This document shows, one piece after another, positions 12,231 through 24,490 of a DNA stretch of 64,000 nt; position 1 is the stretch's first letter; each line of letters opens with the position of its first letter. Position numbers and translations under genes: made by a program. The notes below the pieces were generated by a model. It saw only the letters and a program-made list of their open reading frames with translations. It ran no database searches and was not told the DNA's origin. The stretch spans positions 26,920,597 to 26,984,596 of the forward strand of contig CM046347.1 of the NCBI GenBank assembly GCA_025403435.1, read 5' to 3'. The DNA comes from Artocarpus heterophyllus (lineage: Eukaryota; Streptophyta; Magnoliopsida; Rosales; Moraceae).

Positions 12231-14504
12231 TTTGTTTCCTATCGTGTCATGAGGTTCTTCATCCAAATTAGGATAAGGAGATTCTTCATTTTTTTTTTGT
12301 TTCTGGTTATCTGATTGTTGAATTCCTTGTCTTCTTCTTATATATTTTTTTCCTCTTTTGTAGTGGGTTTTCGTTGCTTTTTTTTTTTTTTTTTAATAAA
12401 TTGAATAAGCATTATTAGTTGGCTTGTTGTACTCATATTGTCCCTTGCTTTGTTGCTTTGGCAGATTGAGTGAATAGTGTAATTGATGAGTGTGCGTAAG
12501 GGCCATTCTCAAATAGTATATACTGGTATGTATTTTGTGGGAACTTCAACATTTCCTTTAAAAATGGGAACTTCACTAGCTTGTAGTGTGCTTTTTTGCC
12601 ATTGATGGCTAATTTGAATGAAAAAATTAGGTTAAAAAAATGTATAGAAATCAAACTTTGATCCAATTTGAGTGCCTCTACCGGATAGACCTCAACAGAA
12701 AACCAAAGAGCAATAATAAAAAAAAAAAAAAAAAAAAAAAAAAACTAGTTTGAACCAATATTAGGTTGGTGTGCAGTGTACTATTTCGTGGTAAATCAAA
12801 TGAATTCATTGGATTCATTCTATTCTACCATGCCTTTCTTGTTTGGACCACCCGAATCGGCGATTTCCATCGAAGTCATTCTCTATTTCTAGAGCAAGAA
12901 ACTTTTTTTCTTTTTACTATAACATGCGTTATTTTATACTGTTCTTAATTAAAAAATTGGTTAGAACAACATTTGTCAAATAAAACATTAGACATACCAA
13001 GCAAATGTTAAGGTAGAAATATAACTTGTTTTATACTCTCTACAAGGCTAATTTTGCTGTAAACTAAAGGAACAGATAGATTAAATCAACCTATGGGAAA
13101 ATTTTTCAATAAATGTTTTCATTAGAAATAATATTCAGTTATGAGATATGAGGTTCTGTTCTTTTGGCAGGCTCTTGTAATTTTTCAAAGTAGTTTTCTT
13201 GACTTGGTAATGTTAAATTTTTAATAGTTTTTCTGCGATTCCCTATGTAGCACTATCATGCATGTTGCTGGACCTTCCTCAACTTCAAAATTTTGCCAGC
13301 CAAATTACAATAGGACACAAGACTTTTTTTTTTTTTTTTTTTTTTAACTATAATGCTTAAAAGCACTTTTCTTTGCTCATTTTATTTTATTGTGTTTTCC
13401 CCCCTAAAAGGATTTATCCCATTTCCTGAAACATATTTTGAGAACAGGACAAAATTCTTTCATGTTTCTGGGCTAGTAAGGGGCTCACATGATAAATTGC
13501 GGACATAGCTACAAATAACAGATCCAACAAATAAAGGGCTGATTTCATTATTGATCTAGTTTCAATCTGGCCCCCAATTTTTCAACTAATAAATTGCAGA
13601 TCCCCAACGCTAATTGTAAGTGTTACGTATTTGGCCCACGGATAATCTGCTGTTAAAAAGTTGGCACCAAAAACACGATGTGAGAGGCTCATGTGTAGGT
13701 TTAATGAGGATTTTAGTAAAAAAATAAAAATAAAAATCATTTTCATATTTATGGAAGTAAAACATCACTACTCAAAAAATTATGCACTCCAATCTACAAT
13801 ATAATTTATTTTTTAGACCGATATTTACTGGTTTGTTAGTAGTGCAGTTGTAATCATATGAAGTTAAATAATATTGCTTTTCAATAAAATCACCATTTAA
13901 AAAAAAAAAGAATCTTAAGCAAAAGAATTAAGATTTAATTCTATATCAACAGAGTGTTTCTTATAAGTCGAAAGTTGAGGCCAAAATTCAGAGTAACCCA
14001 TTTTCAAAAAAAAAAAAAAAATTTGAGAGTAATCCTAGATCTCAAATTCCAATAGGGAAATTATTTCCAAAATAGAAGAAACTCTAAGATGTCATTCATT
14101 TTTCATTGCATTTGCTCATTAGATGACCCACCTAAATTTCAGTGTCATTGCAGTTTGTTATTCATTCCACTGTATTGCTCATGTTTTCGTGCAGCATTAA
14201 CATAGGCCCTTCTATTCTGTTTTACAAAGACAGAGAGAGCATCACAGAAAGTCAGATTCCCTGCAGAGAATTTTTTTAGGCTCGTGACCCTCTTCTTGGC
14301 CACCCAAAATAAACAAGATTTTGGCACATTAACGTGCCTCCAAGCTCTAAAATCATAGATTCTAAAATCTAAAAGGATTTCTTAATGTTCATATTGAAGA
14401 ATAGAGGACCTTTCAGAGGCCCTTTTTCTCACGTTTGTAAAGGCAAAGTGGCAAGCACATGCCTGAATCGTCATCAAATATATGATCTTTTCGTTTCTAA
14501 ATAA
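12231..14504. other. Intergenic region with long homopolymer runs
   Basis: Contains the probable 3' end of the small gene, then A- or T-runs at about 12378-12394, 12718-12743 and 13323-13345. No gene or RNA was recognised. Confidence 0.5.
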
Positions 14505-14626
14505 GAGTGTGTTTAGCATGTAAGAATTTCATGCTGTAGTCTGCTTTTATTTTACATTGTAGCATGTGAGAGCTTTATATTAGCAGTTTCATCTATATAA
14601 TTAGAACGAGGTTATTAAACACACCC
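14505..14626. mobile_element. Short MITE with 'gtgtgttta' ends
   Basis: The left end 'gagtgtgtttagcatgtaag' and the right end 'gttattaaacacaccc' are inverted with respect to each other. The interior has 'ttgtagcatgtgagagcttt', the signature of the family at 54488-54645 and elsewhere. About 120 bp, no coding capacity. Confidence 0.55.
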
Positions 14627-16284
14627 TAAAAAGCAAAGGGAAGGAATGGAAAGAAAAAGGGAAAGGAAAGGAGCAACTTGTTATCAAACTGAGAATCCAT
14701 AAAAAGTTTTGTTTGAAGACTGAAAGTTGTTAAGCAGTTGCCACCCCTGCTTTTTACAAAAGGAGAAAAGGACTAGTCATCAATAAGAATTTTGCTTATG
14801 TGGACACACAAACAAAAACGTTTGAAGCAACAGCTTGCTTCTTCACCTCTGCTGAACATTTACTTGGTATCCAAAAATAGCTACCCTTGTTGATGAATAT
14901 TTTTTCCCCTTCCCTTTTGCATGTTAGATTTAGTTGAGACATTGAGTGCAGACAACTTGGGATCAAATCAGCAACGAGCCCGAAAATTTGTTTAATAGAG
15001 GCACTATAAAAAAAATTTAAGGATTTGGGGGTAAATAACCTTTTTTAAGCTTTTTTTTGAAGTAAATAGTGAAACTTGTTGAAAATTAGGAAAATGACTC
15101 TTTTTGTATATCAATCATGTATTGATGTACTGCAGTATATCAATGATATACCGATTTGTAGTTTTTTATTAATTAACTTAGTGGTTTATTTATCTTGATA
15201 ATTTATTGGTTTCTTGATAATAAATTATTAGTAAATTAATGATAAACCAATTTATTAATAATAAACTATTATTCATAAGTGATGCACCAATGTTAATCAA
15301 TTATATACATGAATGATATACTAGTGTTTATCAATGATGCACTGTTGTTAAAAAAAGAGAGAAGAAGATCATTTCCTTAATTTTCTAAAAGTTCAGTTAT
15401 TTTTCTAACTTTTAAAAAGTTCATCATTTATTTAAAAAGGTAGTAAAAATAGATCATTTGTCTACTTTTCCCAAATTAAGGATTTGAGGGTAAAATAAAA
15501 CTAATTATCCAATAAGAATAGGGATACAATTATAATTTTTTTTATATACTAAGATACAACTAAAAATTTTGAAAAAATTTACAGTTGAATTCAAAATTCT
15601 AAACCTTGAGTGGTTCCACTTAACGCCATTCAACCTCTACGTGCCTTTGCCAGTGGATATAATGGCAGCTTCTCCATCAAATTATATTTTCACTCGCTTC
15701 TTTGTTTTTCTAGAGAATCAAACGGATGGCTGGATTAATAGGAAAATCCTTCAAATATACATAAGTTGGTTTAACAATTATACAACAAAATCAAGCATGG
15801 CAAATTGGAGCGCTTTCTTTTTCCTTTTTTTTTTTTTGGCCAAAGAAGAAATTTGAATTTTGAAGTGCTTGAGTAGGAATCTATCTGCAGCATACTTGAG
15901 AATTCTCCATAAGAAAAGAAAAGCACCAAATTCGATAAGATCTTCTTTTGAAGTGATTTTAGACCAGTAAATTAACAAAAATTTATGCTTAATGAGGCGA
16001 ATCAATCCTTTGACATGAAAGAGGCTCTTTATTCTTTTCCTATTGCTTTAAACAAGAAATAGAGAAAATCGAATTGTTTAAATTAAGCATATCCTTTACA
16101 ATATGCATTACTCCAAAGCTTGCTTACGGTTGTAAATTCATGCATGGAAAAGATTATATTCAAACCTTTCATATTTTGCATGAATAAATCCTGCATTCAA
16201 ATAGATCAAAAGTGTAATGTTCTGGCCGGTTGTGGTTTTATTGGATTCTCCTTTATCACCGACTGGATATGGAAAGAAACATTA
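14627..16284. other. Intergenic region
   Basis: No gene recognised. About 15100-15350 contains a loosely repeated 'atcaatgatataccgattt' / 'atgatgcactg' motif (AT-rich, inverted and direct). A frame at 15569-15856 has no recognisable domain and is treated as chance. Confidence 0.45.
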
Positions 16285-16765
16285 GGGGTTATTTGTCTTT
16301 TTATACCATATATTTTAGGTTTATTCAAATACTATACGTTCGGATTTTAATCTCATCGAATATACATATTTGTATTAGATTTAATACATAAATTATATCT
16401 TTTCCAAATCAATCTGCAATTTTGACTTAAAAAATTATCTATAATAGTATCAAATTGAAAAATAAGAAAACTTTAAAAATTGTGACCTTAAAAATGTAAA
16501 AAATAGCCTAAAAAAGGGGTGTTATGTGGTTTATGTGTTTTTGTTTCTATTTTCTTCTTACTTTTTGAAAGTTTGAATTTTTTTTCCTCTTTTACTTAAA
16601 AATAATTTGGTCAGATTAAATGTCAAAATCAACTATTGGCTGAGGGTAAGATATAGATTTGTATATTAAATCTAATTTGAAGGTGTATATTCAATAAAAA
16701 AAAAAACTAAAAGTATAATTTCTGAATAAATTTAAAACAAATGGGTATAAGAAGGAAAATGTCCC
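16285..16765. mobile_element. Foldback MITE with long terminal inverted repeats, second copy
   Basis: Same family as 5598-6092. The left arm has 'ttatttgtctttttatacca' and 'tattagatttaatacata'. The right arm has 'tatattaaatctaatttga' and ends with 'gggtataagaaggaaaa'. The arms pair with each other over roughly 150 bases. No coding capacity. Confidence 0.6.
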
Positions 16766-16929
16766 AAACATTAAACTATACTTACTTTTTACAAATGCTT
16801 TTAAAACAAGCAGCTCTTGGAGTCCTTTTTACCTCCAATCAACATCATCTATCCTGAAAAAGAGGGGGATAAAAACTTGGTTAGAAGCAAAATTAAAGTC
16901 ATAAACAAAGTTGTTTTTTTATCTTCTTC

Positions 16930-17277
16930 ATTGGATGCCTTGCTGCTCCTCCATGCCAAAGCGCTATAGCTTCGAAATTTTGGAATAATGCTCCTTCAAA
17001 GCAGGGAAATGAGCTCAAGTACTGTAAGTATATTTGTTTTGTTGGTTGCCAAAATAATTTTTGTTGGTTCAAATTATTTGAAACCCGAATCAGCATGTTT
17101 GTATCTGCAGATGGATATGGTATGAGCAATACCGAATCAAGAAGAAAAGACGGTGATCGAAAGCATGGGAAACACCATGAAGCTGATCATGATCATTTAA
17201 GTGTTTCTAAGAGAGCAAAGGCAGTCTATGGTGGTGCTAATGACATTAATGCTATGATTGGTACGAATAAAAAGTAG
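16930..17277 (+). pseudogene. Two-exon gene fragment, C-terminal part of an unidentified protein
   Basis: A frame at about 16936-17010 reads AIASKFWNNAPSKQGNELKY and is followed by a good donor (T|GTAAGT). After a T-rich 95-base intron, the acceptor CTGCAG precedes 17112. Splicing keeps the frame and continues YGYGMSNTESRRK, a His/Lys/Asp-rich stretch (RKHGKHHEADHDH) and ends NDINAMIGTNKK with a stop at 17275-17277. The preserved splice sites, frame and charged low-complexity tail suggest a real C-terminus, but no start, promoter or upstream exons were found. I cannot name the protein. It may be a duplicated 3' gene fragment or a capture by a transposon. Confidence 0.35.
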
Positions 17278-18012
17278 AGGAAAAAAAAAAAAACATTGGA
17301 AGGATTTTGGGATGAAAATTGATATGATAGGGTGTTTGATAGTAAAGAAATTAGGATGGAAAGGAAAAAATGGGCGGAAGAATGGCACGTGGGTCTTACC
17401 AAAATTGATTTCTTCAAATATAGATCGATTTTGTGAAGGAAAAGTTTGACAATAAAGCAAAGAAAATAAAGTTACCAATTTGTCCTTCTTTTTCATCAAA
17501 ATTTCAACAAAAATTTGAGCACCAAATTAGAGAAATAGCTAAATAATATTTGGGCAAAATGGTGATTGTATTAATAGTAGTTTTTCCATTCTTTTGGTTT
17601 TTTTTGTAATATCAAACAAGAGAAGATAAAATCATTTTCTTTCTACCTTCACATATCAAGTGAGTAAAGGAAAAATCAAAATCTTTCCTTTCTCTACAAT
17701 TTTCTTTCCTTTATAGTTTTCTCTTCCCTCTTATTTTTTTTTTCTTCTTACCAAACGGAGCATAAGCGCCCTCGACCTTCCCGAAACAGGTCAAGTTCGT
17801 TGCTGCCTAAGCCCACATTGTTCTTCTCTTCAGCACTCAAGCACCTTGCGGTTGGATTCTTCATCTATTTTATGCTCATCATTTGATCTGCCTTCTAGAT
17901 TTGGTGACTTTGTCAACTATTCATGTAATACATATTTCTATGTTCTAGCTCTCTCCTTATAAGTTATGAGATAGTCTTTATCATATCTCATTGTACAGAA
18001 GAATTGATAAAT
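17278..18012. other. Intergenic region, possible MITE
   Basis: A purine-rich stretch after 17278 ('gggtgtttgatagtaaagaa' near 17329) and a pyrimidine-rich stretch ending 'cttaccaaacggagc' near 17760 look like the ends of a foldback element of about 430 bp. The interior has no gene. The rest is unassigned. Confidence 0.35.
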
Positions 18013-18017
18013 ATGTG
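18013..18017 (+). repeat. Target-site duplication ATGTG, left copy
   Basis: ATGTG directly before the LTR start TGTAACGCCC; repeated at 20408-20412. Confidence 0.85.
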
Positions 18018-20407
18018 TGTAACGCCCCTATATGGGGGTTAACAGTTTTTAATGAGATAAAATAAAAATAAATAATAAAAGTAAAACCTTAAAATAAAAT
18101 TTACCCGGGACTTAAATGAAAACTCCCAACTCAAAAATAAAAATATAAACGACAAATAAACCACAGTTTAATGTAGCACCTTAAATTTAATAATATAAAC
18201 TGTTGTCATCATCATTTTAACCCTCAACACATTGTAATACAGTCACAGAAGTAACAATTGATGCTTACATTATCATGAAGAACATTCTCAACGATTGAAG
18301 CAGTCCCAATGTAATATAGCTACATCACGTCCTCAACTATATTTCTCGTAGCCACCTCACACTTAGTGAGTCCTGAAAAGATATAAACATAAGGGAATGA
18401 GCAACACTATGCTCAGTAGAGAAAGCCATTACTCACCTCTATCATTACCACATTAAAATCTGCATGGTTAGTAAGTTACATCATATTCCAGATTATGAGG
18501 TTTATTATGATCACATCTTATGGATACCGTAGTTAATCATTACCAAGTGTCATAATTACACATTTATACAAATATTAACAATCATCATTGTTCCTAGGTA
18601 TCCATGTTAAATTGAGTATCACTCAACTCATCGAAACCCAAATGGGCGCACTTGATCACCCTATAAACATTCCAAGGGTGTTCCGGTGAGGGGACATCAA
18701 GCCCCGAGTCCTCACCAAATCAATTCCTGTACAGTGTGTTCTGGGACTTTCAACCCAAGGAAGCGTCATCGCCTTCCCCCTATTTTACCTTTTAGGGTAT
18801 TCATACCCAAGGACGTAACCGTCGCCCTTTTCATGTCTCACAATTTCTCTATATTAAATCATTATTAATAGAGTTAATTTTTCCTAACCATGCTTCTCAA
18901 TTTATAACATGTGTCAATTCATTATGTTCCTCGCCGTACAATACAAGACGAGTCCATGTCATAGTTTCATATGTGATACACATATAATATCAGTTCAACA
19001 TAGATATATATATATTGCGGCAAAACAATCAATTTTAATTCTATAAAAACCTCACAAAAGATGAGTAATAGAATCCCTACCTTTCAAGCTTATCAACAGT
19101 CTCTTAATCCTGGAATCAATTAACGTTAGCTCCATACTCCCTTGATCTTGAACTCCAAGCAAAACAGATCCAGTTGTATCTCGCTGTATCTACGAAGCAT
19201 CCTCTGTAGTGCTCCTCGAGCGACTATGAATGGCTAGGAATGCTTCCTGGAGATCATACATTCTTGAAAACGTCATTCTGGACTCCGATACTGCTGTTTG
19301 AATCGCCTCGATTCGCGTGCAATCGGTACCGAATGATTTTCATCGGAGTGGAATTTGCTCAAACGGAGGTCACCATTGCATCCAGAGCATCGAAACGAGT
19401 CGGGAGGCGGTCTCGGATCTTCGATCGGAGGTCCGGATCACAAAATCCCATTTTGGCCTTTGACCGGCCGTTGACCGGCGTTGACCGCCGTTGACCGGCG
19501 TTGACCGACTTTGACCGTCGTTGACCGGCGTCAATCGGGGTCCGTTGGCAGCTGGGCTCGGGCCTACCCCCCCTAAATCGACCCTTCTGAGTCCAATGGC
19601 GGGGTCAATTTCACCCAATTCTGCCTCTAACATAGCGGGTCGTGAAGTACAACGTCGGTAGAAATGGATGAGCTCCGATCTTGATTCTCCGACGATGGAA
19701 ACCTGAAATTGGCTGAGGGCTTTTGCTACCCATCCTCCTATGAGCATTTCCCCTCATCCAATTTGAAGAAACGTGGCTGGGAAGAGCCAAAACGAAGGCT
19801 CCCGCGGCGGTTAACGGCGGCGTTCGCCGTTCTCCGGCGAAACCGGCTCCTTCCGTGCAATTGATCGAGGGGTTTTACTCCCCTTGATCCTCTGAACTCA
19901 TTGGGAGGGGTGGTGTCAGTCACCTCCTCCGGCAAGGCGGAGTTCCACCATGGGGGCGGCGGTGCACGGCGGCAATAGGCGGGCAGAGAAATCCGGCGGT
20001 TGTTGAGCTGCCACCAAGGGTGGGTTTTGTTCCTCTCATCACGGTGGTCGTGTAGGAACAAGAATCACGTCGATCGGACGTCGGACGGCGAAGATATCTC
20101 GTCGGAAAGAAATGGGTTTTGCCGCCACTTTGGGCGGCGCGTGTGGTCTCCTCCGGCGGCGTTTTGGGCGGCGCGGCACCTCGTTGGACTCAGCTCGTCG
20201 AGAGCTTTCCATTGGTGCGGGAGGTGTCGAAAACGGATGCCGAAATCTCAGACGATCTTTGAGGAGAGAGAGAGAGAATTTTTTAGAGAGAGAAAGTAGA
20301 GAGAGAGAGAGTTTCGAATTATGAGAGATTTTCTGATTTTTTTTATATATATACTAGGTAATTAATCTAATTACCTTAATACCCTTAGGAGAATAACGGG
20401 TGTCACA
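18018..20407 (-). mobile_element. Solo LTR, copy D (reverse orientation)
   Basis: Starts TGTAACGCCC and ends GGGTGTCACA, a TG...CA element of 2390 bp flanked by ATGTG on both sides. It is the reverse complement of the layout in copies B and C. The 'ggggacatcaagccccgagt' core (about 18692-18790) matches 4280-4310 and 39785-39800. The CT-rich leader appears as GA-rich sequence near 20260-20310. Unlike the others it has a GC-rich part (about 19200-20250) with a TTGACC tandem block at 19459-19530. Open frames in the GC-rich part have no recognisable domain. No gag or pol is present. Confidence 0.85.
19459..19530 (+). repeat. Tandem GTTGACCGGC repeat with seven TTGACC motifs
   Basis: A unit of about 10-12 bases, 'gttgaccggc' with variants, is repeated seven times. 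Each unit contains TTGACC, the core of the W-box bound by WRKY factors (TTGAC followed by C or T). The block lies inside the reverse solo LTR. Whether it acts as a regulatory site is inference. Confidence 0.7.
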
Positions 20408-20412
20408 ATGTG
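20408..20412 (+). repeat. Target-site duplication ATGTG, right copy
   Basis: Identical to 18013-18017, immediately after the LTR end. Confidence 0.85.
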
Positions 20413-21264
20413 TGTGTTACGAAAATAGTACGATAGAAACAAAAAGCAAGAACACGCACAAATTTACGTAAAAACTCAAAATAGGAAAAACCACAGGTAG
20501 AAGAGAAAAAATCACTAAGCTTAAAAAAAATTATAAGACAACAATGATCAGGAAGGCTAAAAGTTGAAAATACCAAACCCTAACACAGTACATTATATAT
20601 ACAAGAATAAACAAAACTCTAATATGTGATATAACCTAATGGCCCTAAAATATAAACTAAATGGCCCGAAACGCATATGTTCATACTACGAGGGCTCCGC
20701 CCCAATCCCTCCGCTACCACCACAGATCTCATGAAAAATCTCATATTTGTTCTTTCACTACAATTGTCGCACCACGAGCTTTCAGGTCGAACCAAATTGA
20801 ATTTAGGTTATCATACTCTAACAATATATATGATTAATCTATATGATACAACGTAGCTCCGCTAGTGCCGAAGATACTTGATTTGAGAACTGCAAAAAGA
20901 TTGATCTTTTGCACCTTATTATAACTTATAAGTAGGTTAAGTAGGCTGGAGTTGAGAAACGAATGATCCAATAAATAGCATTAGTATTAGAGCATAAAAT
21001 AAAAATAACACATCAATATGTTGCTTTTATACTTTTTTGTAACAAATATAATATTGACATTGATATTTGCATTGGAGATAATCTTAACTGAGATCAACGC
21101 GTCTTCACTCATAACCGAAGATTACATGAATTGGGAATTGCGAAAAGAATGATGTTTTGCACCCTATCATAACTTTTAAGTGGGTTGGAGTTGAGAAACG
21201 AATGATCAATACTTTTTTTTTTTCTTTTTACCTTTTTTCACATGCCAGATCCTTCTCATTCCCA

Positions 21265-21300
21265 GCGTGAGGCTATATTATAAATAGCCGGTAAAACTCC
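21265..21300 (+). promoter_or_regulatory. Orphan TATA-box-like promoter
   Basis: The block 'gctatattataaatagcc' contains TATAAATAG, a near-perfect plant TATA box, and is followed by a C/A-rich stretch like a plant 5' leader. No convincing open frame follows. It could be the core promoter of a decayed transposon or of a non-coding transcript, or chance. Confidence 0.3.
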
Positions 21301-21503
21301 ATTTTACATCCACCACTTTCATTGATCGGTTCCATTCCTTATCCTTTTAATCATAGAACACCTAGAACTCAAACAAATAGACCCATACCTCGTGTCCTCA
21401 AACAGATCATAGTATATATCACACTTCCACACAAAAAAAAAAAAAAAAAAAACACAATGTTATAATATCCGAATATATACATGAAGCCCATCAATTATAA
21501 CCG

Positions 21504-21540
<37 letters not shown>

Positions 21541-22810
21541 CATCCTTCACTCCTCCAACTAAGCCTCAACTACACAGACTCATGATAAGTTGAAGTAAGT
21601 TTTGTTGTTGTTGTTATTTGGTTTTGCACTTTCCCCTTATCATGACTCACTAAGTTGAAAGATAATTTTGTTTTTGGTTTTTCACGCTTCCCTCACTAGT
21701 CACTCTTCCAGCCACATAGATAAATAGGTATGATAACAATCATATATACATATCGATCAAACATATTTCAACTTCTTGAGGAGTGCTAACAAGATAAATA
21801 GGTATGATAACACTCATATGTACATATTGATCAAATATATTATAATTTCCTGAGGGCCAACAACACTGTCTTTCATTCTCTTTTACACTTTTTGCATTTA
21901 TTGTATGATATGTAAAATCTACTATCTTATTTTATGTTTAAATAATAATTTATCATGCTAATATATTCTATATGTTAGACGATGAATGCAGAAAGATAGT
22001 ACTGTTAGAATTCTTCTATTTTTTTTTTTCCACCGTCATACATCATGATGATGTAATGGTGGAAGATTTTGATGAAAGGGACAAAAAAAAATCCTAATTG
22101 GATAAATGGCTCTTTTTTTTTTAGAACCAAAAAATACGCTTTTCTATACAGGTAAATTGTCTCAATTTTTTTCAAAAAAATAAGAAAAATGACTGTAACA
22201 GGATAAGGAACCTCAACATGATGAAAAAAAAAAAAACTGAAACCGTTTTGATGTCCAAAAAGCCTTTTTTTTTTACCAAAAACTGTCCAAAAAAATTTGT
22301 ACCATTTGTCCAAAAAAATTTCCCCATAAGGTCCTTTTTAAAAATCTCTCCATGGTGGTTTCTTCTTTGCGTTGCGTTCAATATGCTTATTTTTCCTTTA
22401 GTTGCAACACCTCACAGACCAATATATTTTTCATTTAGTGGAAGAAAAAAAAATATTTGATCCATATGCATAACTTATAAGGGCTGTTATCAGAAAAATA
22501 AAAGGACAAAACGAAAAAATCTTTTAATCCAAAAAAAATGACAAAATTAATCGCCTTCTGAGGCTATGTCGTTAATGCGTAATTAGAGAAGTGAAAGGAG
22601 GGCGCAAAACCAACAATAAACTATATATTCAGTTAGGAACATTGTTATGCTTACACTGATACTCATATGTCTAATTTTTGGAAGTACAAGAGTATTATGG
22701 ATCAGGTTGAGGACAAGCGTACTGGTTCTAAGCGTTTGAGTACTATGAGGTGTTAATTAATTATTAGCGTTCTACTTATCACTTCAAAGGTGGAGCCAGA
22801 AAAATAATGT

Positions 22811-22975
22811 CTTGTTTGATAAAGGTTGTTTTAACCAATTTTTTAATTAAAAATAGTGTAAAACTCTCACATATTATAGTAAAAGGAAAAAAGTTTCTAT
22901 ATTGTAAAGCTATCACATGCTACGGTGTTTACAGTTCTAACCAATGGTTCTAACCACCATGCCAAACACCCTTTA
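22811..22975. mobile_element. Short MITE of the 'agctttata/caaacaccc' family
   Basis: The left end 'gtttgataaaggttgtttta' and the right end 'taaccaccatgccaaacacc' are roughly inverted. The interior has 'gtaaagctatcacatgctac', like the recurrent block of the family. No coding capacity. Confidence 0.4.
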
Positions 22976-24490
22976 AGTTTGCTAACAATTTCATCATTTT
23001 ACATATAAGTTTTCACATATCGTATATAAGAAGGGTTATAGTATGTCTCTCAATAGATAAAGATCACATAAGAAAAAAATAAAAAATATATGCAATTTCT
23101 TAGTGTTTTGGTGTCAGTATGTAGCGTCGAGCTTTAGAAATAGAGGCCACGGCATTGGAATAGTGTAACATGCACTTCTGGGTTAGAGAACCCAACGCCT
23201 CGGCAGCACGCTAGGTGTGTTGCAGCCTAGGTGCCCACTTGACAACGCACCAACTATCTGGAGCTACGGCTCTAGCTCTCATTCAAAAAGTACTAATTAT
23301 ATATAATATGTCTTTTAAATTGTTTCGAACTGATGCATTGATTGGTTGTATATTTTCATAAAACCTAAATATCTATTAGCAACATACATATTTGATATAA
23401 TTGTTGCATTATTTCACGAAAAGATACCTTTACGTGAAAAGTGGCATGAGTTAATTCGATTCCACCTATTCATGAAATGATACCCCGCATGTTATTAAAT
23501 CTCCAAAAATTTATATGTTTCATATCTTGTTTTGAAACACAATAAAGATAGTGTATTGATAGTTGTTGAATCTTGAAGGTAATTTGTCGTCAAAACTAGT
23601 TAGCTAGCTTAATAGTGGAGGCAAATAAACCTTTTAAGAAAAGTATTCTCAATACGCTCAAACTGATTTTTGTTTCTAGATTTTCTTAACCTTCACTCTC
23701 CGTAAATTCAACATCATAAAGTGGGGCAAACATAGAATTTCAAAATTTTAAAAGACAAACAATAAATTTCATCATATTTATAATTAAAAACAAAAAAAAA
23801 ATTCAAGTGGGACAACCACCTACTCTCGGTTCTATGTACGTAGCGCCATTTGCTTGCCATAGAAGGGAAAATTATTGTGGAAAAAAAAAAAAAAGCAGCG
23901 TGTAACTGCCTGTCGTGAGCAAATAATTTATAATGTTTGATGGATATTTATTCATGTCTTATAAGCAATTTATAGCCAATTCATGACGGTGGAGTGAGGA
24001 AAGCGTGCAAAGAAACAAGAAAAAGGAAAAAGAATTATATTTATTCTTTTTGCAATTCAATCTACTTAATCTTCTTAATCTTACGTCAATATTGGTTCTT
24101 CTTCTTCTTCTTTTTTCTTTTGTGCTGATTTTTTTATGCATTAGTAAGCGAAAGGTTGCAAAATATCCTTCTTTTCCCAACTCAAATCACGTTGTGCTCA
24201 TTTTGAGCTGACTTGTTAAGGCGTGGTTGTAGGAATGGAGTAGGAGTGCAAAACACAACGACGTCTACACATGTACCATTAGACTTCTTATTTTTGAGCT
24301 GACAGATGGTAAGAGAAGTATTTGGACAAATTTAATTAGCAGAATAAAGGGAAATCACAAGTTCAAAAAAAAAAAAAACAAAAAAGGAGAGATTGAGCTG
24401 GGACAGTTGATGAGTATGTCTATGTGCATAATTATGCATTTACTGAAGAAGAAAATAAGGATCTTTGCCCAAATGCTATAAAAATAAGAG

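Larger units (their letters stand above)
20413..24490. other. Long intergenic region, repeat-rich
   Basis: No gene found. A TATAAATAG box at about 21278 with an orphan downstream region is noted separately. An (AT)n run lies at about 21510-21538 and an A-run at 21437-21455. Two direct copies of about 60 bases ('gataaataggtatgataaca' at 21719 and 21795) occur. A short MITE of the 'caaacaccc' family is at 22811-22975. A GC-richer patch at 23130-23280 ('caacgcctcggcagcacgct') is unassigned. A-runs near 23880 and 24366. Confidence 0.4.

Noticed and set aside
15569..15856. Open frame of 95 codons
   Set aside because: AT-rich, no domain, no promoter or splice context; treated as chance.
19240..20324. 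Several open frames in the GC-rich part of solo LTR D
   Set aside because: They overlap in opposite strands, include the TTGACC repeat in translation and show no domain; GC-rich LTR sequence explains them.
22005..22460. Open frames on both strands around 22.2 kb
   Set aside because: Produced by A- and T-runs; no domain and opposite-strand overlap.
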